Source: an uncultured Oceanospirillaceae bacterium (lineage in GTDB: Bacteria > Pseudomonadota > Gammaproteobacteria > Pseudomonadales > Balneatricaceae). From it: a stretch of 6,958 nt of DNA. The stretch is from contig CAMIIY010000105.1 of the NCBI GenBank assembly GCA_946221045.1, positions 1-6,958 on the forward strand, in the 5' to 3' direction. The notes beneath the pieces are model-generated. The model was not told where the DNA came from and did no database searches. It worked only from the letters and a program-made list of their open reading frames with translations. Positions 1 to 5,710 of the stretch are shown here, piece after piece (the stretch's first letter is position 1; each line of letters begins with the position of its first letter). The position numbers were made by a program, and so were the translations under genes.

Positions 1-545
1 ACATAACGCAGGGAGGTCAGGCCGTTATCGGTCAGGCTTTCCATTGCCCCAGAGGTTACGCCCACCAGCGCCAGCTTGCCGTACAGATCGCCTGTCAGGC
101 CGCCATGAATCCGGGCAACATTGGATGTAGCTGTATTGTTACTCAGGAGAATATTGGTCGCTGAACCGTTATCTACTGAGGATATATCAGCAGCGTAGGC
201 ACCAGACGACAGAGAAATACCACTGGTACAGATCAGCGAATCCAGCTCACCCGGCAGCACACGTTTTTCAGTCACTTTATAGATGCGCATGCTGTTTTCC
301 AGTGCGGCCATGGTGTGTACCGCAGTCGCCTGGGCTGCGCCCTCTTCCTTACCGTCTAGCGAGGCCAGGACAGCACCGGCAATAATCGCCAGAATAGCAA
401 CTACGACCAGCAGCTCAAGCAGGGTAAAACCGCTCTGCTTGGCACGCAGCTCTTCAGCCCGGCGACGCCATTTGGCATCACGGATCAGGTTCAGATCTGC
501 TTTCTCAAAATCTTTTAATGTTTGTTCAACCTGGTTAGCGTCCAT
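1..545 (-). CDS. Type IV pilin-like / pseudopilin protein with prepilin cleavage-methylation site (partial, C-terminus off window)
   Basis: I translated this by hand: 181 codons are visible, and the gene continues past base 1. Residues 39-55 read GFTLLELLVVVAILAII, the class III prepilin signal. Prepilin peptidase should cut after Gly39, giving mature Phe+1 and the conserved Glu+5 (Glu44), followed by a hydrophobic helix to about residue 61. This predicts an inner-membrane prepilin assembled into a pilus, pseudopilus or type II secretion-like filament. The visible globular part has one cysteine (Cys106), an LPGELDSL stretch near 97-104, and a Ser/Thr/Asn/Gly-rich region at 108-145. The leader is long (38 residues before Gly39) and charged, with RRRAEELRAK just before the site. 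ATG at 545 is the first start after an in-frame TGA at 573-575. A GAGAAG lies 3 bases upstream, so the ribosome site is only moderate. No pilus assembly genes are in view, so pilin and pseudopilin cannot be told apart. Confidence 0.88.
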   Translation of the reverse strand, partial: MDANQVEQTLKDFEKADLNLIRDAKWRRRAEELRAKQSGFTLLELLVVVAILAIIAGAVLASLDGKEEGAAQATAVHTMAALENSMRIYKVTEKRVLPGELDSLICTSGISLSSGAYAADISSVDNGSATNILLSNNTATSNVARIHGGLTGDLYGKLALVGVTSGAMESLTDNGLTSLRY

Positions 546-618
546 TGTCTTCTCAACGTGTAATTTTTTACCTCATCCGCCTCACGCAGACTGTTGGGTT
601 TTTCGATTTATTTTTTTA

Positions 619-642
619 AGAGGCAAACCCGCATTGCCCTCT
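619..642. other. Imperfect hairpin between the small gene and the prepilin gene
   Basis: AGAGGCAA at 619-626 pairs with TTGCCCTCT at 634-642 around a 7-base loop, with one bulged base. A run of seven T lies at 611-617 on the plus strand. In a minus-strand transcript this run appears as A residues after the hairpin, so it is not a Rho-independent terminator for the genes here. It may be a structured leader or processing site upstream of the prepilin gene. Function unknown. Confidence 0.3.
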
Positions 643-662
643 GTACCAGCACCACAGATCGG

Positions 663-842
663 CTATAGATCCACCACAAAGCGGTATTGCCGCCCGTAAT
701 GGATAATCACTTCCTTCTGCTGCCGTTTAAGAATTTTGACTTCCACCCGAATCTCACCGAAGCCGTCATGGCTTAATGCGTCATGCAGCAACTCCAGCAA
801 CTTAAGCTGAACTGGATCATTTAGGGCTACTTTGGGCTGCAT
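663..842 (-). CDS. Small conserved-looking hypothetical protein, 59 aa
   Basis: This short ORF starts at ATG 842 and stops at TAG 663-665, with AAGGGAG 4 bases upstream of the ATG as a good Shine-Dalgarno. The protein opens with a predicted amphipathic helix (VQLKLLELLHDALSH, residues 11-25). A Gly-rich turn and alternating beta-type strands follow: GFGEIRVEVKIL at 27-38, KEVIIHYG at 43-50, QYRFVVDL at 52-59. It is soluble, with no signal peptide, membrane segment or cysteine. The helix-turn-strand-strand layout loosely resembles small DUF2292/YezD-like proteins, but I cannot confirm membership by eye. It lies 117 bp upstream of the prepilin gene on the same strand, so the two could be co-transcribed. 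Coding status is supported by the ribosome site, the sensible amino-acid composition and the lack of a competing ORF. Function unknown. Confidence 0.68.
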   Translation of the reverse strand: MQPKVALNDPVQLKLLELLHDALSHDGFGEIRVEVKILKRQQKEVIIHYGRQYRFVVDL

Positions 843-851
843 GCTGCTCCC

Positions 852-935
852 TTATCTGAAAATCGGTGCTATAGTCACTTTGATGCTGCTGAATCCCCCG
901 GCCACACCAAAAATTCTCCCGATGACATTAGCCAT
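852..935 (-). CDS. Possible 27-aa leader peptide ORF upstream of the small gene
   Basis: ATG at 935 opens 27 codons ending in TAA at 852-854, 9 bases before the start codon of the 59-aa gene. That is a spacing typical of translational coupling. The product would be small and rather hydrophobic (MANVIGRIFGVAGGF at its start) with three basic residues. The upstream GGGA is a weak ribosome site. The ORF is short enough to occur by chance, and a different minus-strand frame is also open across this stretch. I record it because its stop sits right against a well-supported start; it may equally be non-coding leader. Confidence 0.22.
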   Translation of the reverse strand: MANVIGRIFGVAGGFSSIKVTIAPIFR

Positions 936-1201
936 TCGTCCCAGAGCAAATAATTACACCCCGGTATTAAAAGCCTCCTCCCTTGTAACAACACGCAACT
1001 CCCGCTGTGCAGGCGCACAAAAAAACAACATATGCGCCAAATCCGAGCCATACCGATGCCCTCAATGCATAAAAATTGAGTGATTGATTACGAAATAAAC
1101 CAAAAACAGGGATATATACCGAAAGATTGCGCGCGGATATCAGGAATAAAACATAAACCTGAAGGGAAAAATCCCAGATATAAAATCACTTCAAACAAAA
1201 C

Positions 1202-1215
1202 TGTGCTGATGCACA
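1202..1215. other. Small perfect hairpin after the operon, weak terminator candidate
   Basis: TGTGC at 1202-1206 pairs perfectly with GCACA at 1211-1215 around a TGAT loop. On the minus strand it is followed by GTTTTGTTTG, a loose U-rich tract. It could act as a second, weaker terminator after the stronger one at 1221-1248. The stem is only 5 bp, so support is modest. Confidence 0.25.
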
Positions 1216-1220
1216 AAAGG

Positions 1221-1248
1221 AAAAACTCCCTGCGCGGCGCGCAGCAAG
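1221..1248 (-). terminator. Likely Rho-independent terminator of the ABC transporter operon
   Basis: On the minus strand CTGCGC-GCC-GCGCAG forms a perfect 6-bp GC stem with a 3-base loop (1230-1244). Pairing extends across one mismatch to CTTG/GGAG, and five T follow directly (plus-strand A run 1221-1225). It lies 114 bases past the stop of the last permease gene. The plus-strand reading also has seven T (1254-1260) shortly after the stem, so it may stop transcription both ways. Confidence 0.5.
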
Positions 1249-1361
1249 CACCGTTTTTTTACCAACAGCTGAGGTCATTTGCAGCCAACAGGCATCACCT
1301 GAAACGGCCCCCTGTACAGCAGACTGAACCACCGCACAGAGTAAACGTAGTGACGGCTTTT

Positions 1362-2561
1362 TTAATCTGCCTGCAACGCCAGTACCGGACTCAGGGCAGA
1401 TGCCTGCCGGGCCGGCAACACCCCCGCCAGCAGGCCCACCAGTACCGAGAGCAGCAGCGCCAGCAGCAGATAGATCAGATCAATGGACAACGGCAATGCC
1501 GGTAACAACAGGGCCAGCAGACCCAGTAGCCCCGCAGCCAGCAGCAATCCAGCCACCCCGCCCAGCAGCGACAGCAAGACGGCCTCACTGAGAAACAGCA
1601 CCAGAATTTGCCGCGACGTTGCCCCCAGCGCCCGCAATAACCCCACTTCTGAGCGCCGCTCCCGGACGGTTGTCACCATAATGGTGGTAATGCCAATGGC
1701 ACCCACAAACAGGGAGATTCCACCCAGACCAGCCACTGCAGCCGCCAGAATCACCAGAATCCGGTCCAGACTGGCCAGCATCTGATCTTGGGTAATTAAG
1801 GAAAAATCTTCACTGCCATGGCGGCTGATCAACCGGTCACGAATCTGATCTGCCATGGTAATCGCCTCAATACCGGGGCGATAAGTGACATCGATCTCCA
1901 TCAGCCCGGCGCGGTTAAACAGGCCCAGCGCCCGATCCACCGGGATATACACAATGTCATCCAGATCAAAGCCCAGCATCTGGCCTTTTTCAGCCATCAC
2001 ACCCACCACCCGGTAACGCTCACTGCCCACCCGGACAAATTGTCCCAGCGGACTCTCTCCCTGGAACAGCTCACGCCAGACTTTATGCCCCAGTACCGCA
2101 AACGGTTGCGTAAAACCCGCCCCCTCAGTGACCGGCAGGAAACGCCCCATCAGCAGCGGAAAGCGCCAGGCAACGGCCATCTCTCCCCCCACACCGAGAA
2201 TATCGGTATGTCGCACCCGGCGGCCAAACTCTATCGCGCCCGCCCCCTGCACCAGCGGCACCACATATTCCACATAAGGCAAACGCCTCAGGCTCTCAGC
2301 ATCCGCCAGACTCAGGGGCCGGGTACTGGACAGCAAACCACCAATGCCCCCGGTCTGTGTTTTACCCGGATTGATCGCCACGATACGGCTGCCAAATTGG
2401 GAGAAGTTTTCCAGCACATAGAGTTTCAACCCCTGCCCCAGCGTGGTGAGCATCACCACCGAGGCAATGCCGATGGCGATACCCAGCACCGTCAGTGCAG
2501 AGCGCATCCGGCTGGTCAGCAGCGCGCCGAGTGTCAGATGCAAAAAATCAGCGCTTCGCAT
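1362..2561 (-). CDS. MacB/FtsX-type ABC transporter permease (second permease of the cassette), 399 aa
   Basis: This is an integral inner-membrane permease with MacB/LolC/E architecture and no ATPase of its own. TM1 is at about 21-43, a large periplasmic domain at 44-265, and TM2 at 268-295. A cytoplasmic coupling segment (RERRSEVGLLRALGAT, 300-315) follows, then TM3 at 318-352 and TM4 at 361-383. The tail LPARQASALSPVLALQAD is typical of the FtsX family. The coupling segment should contact the ATPase encoded two genes upstream. The protein aligns along its length with the preceding permease (for example VYIPVDRALGLF against VVIPVASAMQLF, and LITQD against LVTQD), so the two are paralogues likely to pair as a heterodimer. 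ATG at 2561 lies inside the end of the upstream gene (14-nt overlap). An AGGAG sits about 10 bases before it, which implies coupled translation. It is the last gene of the operon, and a terminator-like hairpin follows. The substrate is not deducible. Confidence 0.93.
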   Translation of the reverse strand: MRSADFLHLTLGALLTSRMRSALTVLGIAIGIASVVMLTTLGQGLKLYVLENFSQFGSRIVAINPGKTQTGGIGGLLSSTRPLSLADAESLRRLPYVEYVVPLVQGAGAIEFGRRVRHTDILGVGGEMAVAWRFPLLMGRFLPVTEGAGFTQPFAVLGHKVWRELFQGESPLGQFVRVGSERYRVVGVMAEKGQMLGFDLDDIVYIPVDRALGLFNRAGLMEIDVTYRPGIEAITMADQIRDRLISRHGSEDFSLITQDQMLASLDRILVILAAAVAGLGGISLFVGAIGITTIMVTTVRERRSEVGLLRALGATSRQILVLFLSEAVLLSLLGGVAGLLLAAGLLGLLALLLPALPLSIDLIYLLLALLLSVLVGLLAGVLPARQASALSPVLALQAD

Positions 2562-3771
2562 TCTGGAGGTCTCCTCTCAGCGCCTGTACCGGCGGCATAC
2601 GTGCGGCCCGGCGCGCTGGCAGCCAGGCAAACAGAATAGCCACCCCCAGTGCCACGCCTACGGCCCCGGACAAGGCCCACAGGGGCACAGCAACCGGAAA
2701 CAAGGGCCACAGGCTATGGACCGCCCACAACACCAGGTAGCCCACCAGCACACCAAACACCGCCCCCAGCAAAGCCAGCAGAATCGCCTCACTCAGAAAC
2801 AACCAGTGGATCTCTTTATCTGCAGCACCCAGCGCTTTCAGCAAGCCAATCTCCTTCGTGCGCTGGCTGACACTGATCAGCGTAATGTTCATGATCAGGA
2901 TGCCTGCGACAATCAGACTGATACCGGCAATAAAGGCCACACTCAGCGTCAGCAGATTCAGGACTTTGTTAAACACGCCCAGCACCGCATCCTGCGTCAC
3001 CAGCGTAATATCCAGCTCACCGCCATGCCGTGCTTTTATCAGTTGCTCAATGTGCCGCCGAACCTGCGGGATCTGATCCGGATGCCTGATCTGCACAAAC
3101 AACCGGAACAAACCCTGTGTATCAAATAACTGCATCGCACTGGCCACAGGGATCACAACCGTTTTTCGCATATCCGTGCCCAGTGAAACCCCCTCTTCCT
3201 GCAGCAGGCCCTGCACCCTTAAACGGTAGTCCTCTGCACGTAGCCAGGCCCCCAGCACCGGTCCTTCAGGCAAGAGCTCCTGCCTGACCTCTGTACCGAT
3301 AATGGCCACCGGGGCTACCTGATCAAGCGGTATGGCCGGCAAAGCCAACCCTGACCTGAGCTGCAGCCCCCGGATATGAAAAAAGTCTGCACTGGTACCC
3401 ACCACCATCAGTTCGCGTTGCCGACCACCACTGCTGACCATTGTCAGCCCCACGACCAAGGGTGCCACTGCCTGTACGCCGGGCAGATGGCTCACAGCAA
3501 CCGCATCCTCCAGCGTCAGGTCCCGCGTGCCTTCGCCAGTCAGCGGCGGCAATCCTCCGGTGGTTTCTTTGCGACCGGGCAACACAATCAGCACATCGTT
3601 ACCCAGCAGCGAGAACTCCTCCAGCACAAACCGCCGGGCTCCCTCGCCCAACCCGGTTAATAGCAGCACAGCACAGACACCCACGCCGGTGGCCAGCAGC
3701 ATCATCAGGGTTCTGAACCACTGCCGCAGCAGTAACCGACGGTTAAACTGAATCAGATCAGTCAGACGCAT
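2548..3771 (-). CDS. MacB/FtsX-type ABC transporter permease (first permease of the cassette), 407 aa
   Basis: Four-TM FtsX/MacB-type permease without a nucleotide-binding domain. TM1 is at about 21-42 (RTLMMLLATGVGVCAVLLLT) and the MacB-like periplasmic core domain at 43-268. TM2 is at 272-298, the coupling motif SQRTKEIGLLKALGA at 302-316, TM3 at 321-350 and TM4 at 362-385. It ends in the family tail LPARRAARMPPVQALRGD. MacB-type permeases do not form a classic channel. They transmit ATP-driven movement to the periplasm to push substrates into an adaptor-TolC conduit, or, in Lol proteins, to extract lipoproteins. The co-encoded MacA-like adaptor favours the efflux role. ATG at 3771 overlaps the ATPase gene by 14 nt. 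Its ribosome site is weak (AGG 9 bases upstream), so translation probably depends on coupling. It is paralogous to the next gene, which it overlaps by another 14 nt. Confidence 0.93.
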   Translation of the reverse strand: MRLTDLIQFNRRLLLRQWFRTLMMLLATGVGVCAVLLLTGLGEGARRFVLEEFSLLGNDVLIVLPGRKETTGGLPPLTGEGTRDLTLEDAVAVSHLPGVQAVAPLVVGLTMVSSGGRQRELMVVGTSADFFHIRGLQLRSGLALPAIPLDQVAPVAIIGTEVRQELLPEGPVLGAWLRAEDYRLRVQGLLQEEGVSLGTDMRKTVVIPVASAMQLFDTQGLFRLFVQIRHPDQIPQVRRHIEQLIKARHGGELDITLVTQDAVLGVFNKVLNLLTLSVAFIAGISLIVAGILIMNITLISVSQRTKEIGLLKALGAADKEIHWLFLSEAILLALLGAVFGVLVGYLVLWAVHSLWPLFPVAVPLWALSGAVGVALGVAILFAWLPARRAARMPPVQALRGDLQNAKR

Positions 3772-4450
3772 AACCGTTACCTACGCTATCACTGATCAAC
3801 TGACCGTCCCGCATCCACAGACGCCGAGCCGCACGTTCTCCCATCGCCGGATCATGGGTCACAACCAGCAGGGTAATTCCTTCCTGATTCAGCCCTTCGA
3901 GCAATGTAATCACTTCGTTGCCGGCATGACTGTCCAGATTGCCGGTCGGCTCGTCAGCCAGCAATAACGCCGGTTTTCGGATCACTGCCCGGGCAATGGC
4001 CACCCGTTGCCGCTGCCCCCCCGATAGCTGATGGGGCAGATGGTCGGCATGCCGCTCTAAACCCAACCGTTCCAGCAACGCCTGCACCTGGGGACGACGT
4101 CTGGCAGGTGCCATCCCTTTCAGTACCAATGGCAACTCTATATTTTCGCGGGCGGTAAGGCGGTCAATAAGATGGTATGCCTGAAAGACAAAACCGATCT
4201 GGCTGTTGCGTGCAGCTGCACGTGCTTCTTCCGTCAGCCCGGACATCGCCGTATCATTTAGCCAGTATTCGCCGCTATCAGGACGATCCAGCAAGCCCAG
4301 CATATTCATCAGGGTTGATTTGCCGGAACCGGACGGTCCCATGACAGACAGGTACTCCCCGGCGGCGACCTGCAGCGTAAACTGATCCAGCGCAGTGACC
4401 GTTTCTCCGCCCAGACAATACTGCTTACACAACTGCTCCAACCGAATCAT
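3758..4450 (-). CDS. ABC transporter ATP-binding protein, MacB/LolD class, 230 aa
   Basis: Cytoplasmic ATPase that powers the two downstream permeases as a homodimer. All hallmarks are intact. These are Walker [10 protein letters not shown] (38-46), the Q-loop in GFVFQAYHL (Gln90), the signature LSGGQRQR (142-149), Walker B LLLADEP with catalytic Glu167, the D-loop NLD (171-173) and the H-loop His199 in VVTHD. The length is normal for a stand-alone LolD/MacB-type ATPase, and the [13 protein letters not shown] stretch is typical of that class. The start codon overlaps the adaptor stop as ATGA (4447-4450), and its 3' end overlaps the first permease by 14 nt. The order adaptor, ATPase, permease, permease on one strand indicates a single polycistronic mRNA. 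Sequence alone cannot separate drug, peptide, siderophore or lipid export. Confidence 0.96.
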   Translation of the reverse strand: MIRLEQLCKQYCLGGETVTALDQFTLQVAAGEYLSVMGPSGSGKSTLMNMLGLLDRPDSGEYWLNDTAMSGLTEEARAAARNSQIGFVFQAYHLIDRLTARENIELPLVLKGMAPARRRPQVQALLERLGLERHADHLPHQLSGGQRQRVAIARAVIRKPALLLADEPTGNLDSHAGNEVITLLEGLNQEGITLLVVTHDPAMGERAARRLWMRDGQLISDSVGNGYASD

Positions 4451-5577
4451 TCAGCCGTCACTCTGGCGCCGTCTACCGCGCCTTCGGTATCCAGCCGGGC
4501 AAGAATACGGTCACCTTCCGACAGACCAGATATGATTTCGACCCAGCTCCAGTTGCGCAGGCCGGTTTCCACCTGAACCGTTTGCAGGCGTCCATCGACA
4601 GGATTAAAACGCAGCACACGATCCCCTTCCAGCAGAGTGTCTGTGGGCAACCGCAGCACCGCCTCCTGTTGCGACAGGATTATCTCTACATCAGCACTGT
4701 ATCCCACCAACAGTGGGCGCTGCTCCTGATGCACATCAAACAGCACATCAACATCCACTGTACGGGCCTGTTTTTCCAGTTCTGAAACATAGGGTGCAAT
4801 ACGGGATAAGCGCCCGGCAAAGCTGTCGCCGCGATAAGCATCCAGCGTAATGCGGGCGGACTGACCGACCCGCAGTTTGGCTGCCTCAACTTCATCAATG
4901 GGTGCCCGCACGTAGAGGCAGCTGTCATCAATCAGATCCACCGCAGGCGGCGTGGCCACACCGGGCGGAGAAGGCGTCGTAAATTCGCCGGGCTCGCCAT
5001 TGATCTCAGCCACAATGCCTGCGTAGGGGGCCCGCAACTGCATATCCTCAAGTAACACTTCAGCCCGGGCTTTAGAAACCGACGCTTTATCCAGCTGAAC
5101 AGCCGCCAGTTCACAGGCCAGCGCCTGAACCCGGGCATCGGTGGTCAGGATATCCAGCTGCTCACCGGAAAGCAGGCTTTTCGCCGCCAGCCCCCGAGCT
5201 CTTGCCAGCTCGCGTTTTGCCAGTTCCGCCGTATGGCAACGCTGCTGGCGCTCCAGCTCAGCCATACGCAGATCGACCTGAGCCTGCTGTAAACCAACCT
5301 GCTGCTCCCGATCATGCAGCTGTAACAGCAGCTGCCCCGGCTTGACCCGATCACCTTCAGCCACCAGTAGCTGTTCAACCCGTCCCCCTCTGGGCAACGC
5401 AAGCCTTGAACGATGACAGGCGCGGACACTGCCGGCCCGACTGTTAGCAGCCATCTGTTCAACCACGCCCGTCGTCACGCGATAGAGCGGCGCGCTGACC
5501 GGCGTTTCGCGGTTGAAGTACCAACCTGCTAACAGCACCGCCAGCAGCAAGAAAAATATAACTAAAAACCGCTTCAT
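4447..5577 (-). CDS. HlyD/MacA-type periplasmic adaptor (membrane fusion) protein, 376 aa
   Basis: Membrane-anchored adaptor that should link the permease pair to a TolC-like channel. An uncleaved N-terminal anchor (4-21, FLVIFFLLLAVLLAGWYF) has no lipobox cysteine. Next come the first lipoyl half (about 57-87, GGRVEQLLVAEGDRVKPGQ), a helical hairpin (88-178) and the second lipoyl half (about 181-200, LRAPYAGIVAEINGEPGEF). The beta-barrel (about 218-305) and membrane-proximal domain (about 306-376) follow. The hairpin tip carries R126-x3-L130-x6-S137, matching the RLS docking motif known from MacA/AcrA adaptors. There are four cysteines, all periplasmic: 54, 114, 155 and 220. A proline-rich stretch sits at 201-215. 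I chose ATG 5577 because GGGAG lies 5 bases upstream and the anchor then begins at once. An in-frame TTG at 5643 would add 22 residues but has no ribosome site. First gene of the operon. Confidence 0.93.
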   Translation of the reverse strand: MKRFLVIFFLLLAVLLAGWYFNRETPVSAPLYRVTTGVVEQMAANSRAGSVRACHRSRLALPRGGRVEQLLVAEGDRVKPGQLLLQLHDREQQVGLQQAQVDLRMAELERQQRCHTAELAKRELARARGLAAKSLLSGEQLDILTTDARVQALACELAAVQLDKASVSKARAEVLLEDMQLRAPYAGIVAEINGEPGEFTTPSPPGVATPPAVDLIDDSCLYVRAPIDEVEAAKLRVGQSARITLDAYRGDSFAGRLSRIAPYVSELEKQARTVDVDVLFDVHQEQRPLLVGYSADVEIILSQQEAVLRLPTDTLLEGDRVLRFNPVDGRLQTVQVETGLRNWSWVEIISGLSEGDRILARLDTEGAVDGARVTAE

Positions 5578-5641
5578 GGATGCTCCCAAGCTAATGGACT
5601 TCCGTAATAAACATAGACTGTAATATGCTGCGCTAAGACCC

Positions 5642-5653
5642 AACGGAGCCGTT
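5642..5653. promoter_or_regulatory. Short dyad, possible operator
   Basis: AACGG and CCGTT form a perfect 5-bp inverted repeat with a 2-base spacer, near the middle of the divergent intergenic region. Its size and position suit a dimeric regulator's half-sites, but 5-bp arms can arise by chance. No regulator can be assigned. Confidence 0.2.
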
Positions 5654-5696
5654 TATTGCGCTCTCTCAACTATTTAGTGAAAACAGGCGCTCGACC

Positions 5697-5703
5697 TTAA
5701 GGA
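5697..5703 (+). promoter_or_regulatory. Ribosome binding site of zntB
   Basis: TTAAGGAGTAAGCC precedes the ATG at 5711. The AAGGAG core (5699-5704) is a near-perfect Shine-Dalgarno with 6-base spacing and fixes this start. Confidence 0.75.
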
Positions 5704-5710
5704 GTAAGCC

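Larger units (their letters stand above)
936..1361. other. Intergenic region without a convincing gene
   Basis: This stretch separates the end of the transporter operon from the small-gene/prepilin unit. It is visibly richer in A and T than its neighbours, especially at 1021-1220. It contains the terminator-like hairpins at 1202-1248 and two short dyads: CTCAAT/ATTGAG at 1061-1080 and GGGA/TCCC at 1164-1175. The promoter for the minus-strand prepilin unit should lie here or just downstream. I scanned the minus strand for sigma-70 -35/-10 pairs with 16-18 base spacing and found none I would defend. The open frames crossing it have poor codon choice and no family resemblance. Confidence 0.6.
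5578..5710. promoter_or_regulatory. Divergent promoter region between the transporter operon and zntB
   Basis: These 133 bp separate two outward-facing starts and must hold both promoters, or most of them. Two GTAATA copies (5604-5609 and 5620-5625) lie 16 bases apart; read on the minus strand they are TATTAC, a possible -10-like element. An inverted repeat AACGG-AG-CCGTT lies at 5642-5653. No -35/-10 pair with good spacing is clear on either strand, so individual promoters are not called. Confidence 0.5.

Noticed and set aside
553..663. A sigma-54 promoter for the prepilin, suggested by a TGGTAC at 645-650
   Set aside because: The GC of the -12 element is not at the required distance from the GG of the -24 element.
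283..699. A 138-codon plus-strand frame with a signal-peptide-like beginning
   Set aside because: It is antisense to the prepilin. The hydrophobic, Ala-rich start is an artefact of reading the opposite strand, and the rest is Ser/Arg-rich without structure.
875..1051. A 58-codon minus-strand frame with a plausible AGGG ribosome site
   Set aside because: It uses tandem rare Arg codons (AGG AGG), has an odd Cys/Trp-rich composition, and lies out of frame over the 27-codon ORF. No family resemblance.
832..1083. An 83-codon plus-strand frame in the intergenic region
   Set aside because: No Shine-Dalgarno and no recognisable motif. It overlaps the better-supported minus-strand small gene and its leader.
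1080..1505. A 141-codon plus-strand frame running from the intergenic gap into the permease gene
   Set aside because: It is basic and Gln-rich, has no ribosome site, and its second half is antisense to the permease.
1818..2639. A 273-codon plus-strand open frame, His/Gln/Pro-rich
   Set aside because: It lies antisense to the second permease. Its composition is what the reverse strand of a GC-biased membrane protein gene gives, with no domains and no ribosome site. The minus-strand frame is a clear family member.
2443..3129. A 228-codon plus-strand open frame across both permease genes
   Set aside because: It is antisense to two well-supported permeases, has low-complexity Gln/His-rich composition and no recognisable motif.
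5578..5643. A 22-residue N-terminal extension of the adaptor from a TTG at 5643
   Set aside because: The TTG has no ribosome site. ATG at 5577 has GGGAG at good spacing and starts right at the membrane anchor.
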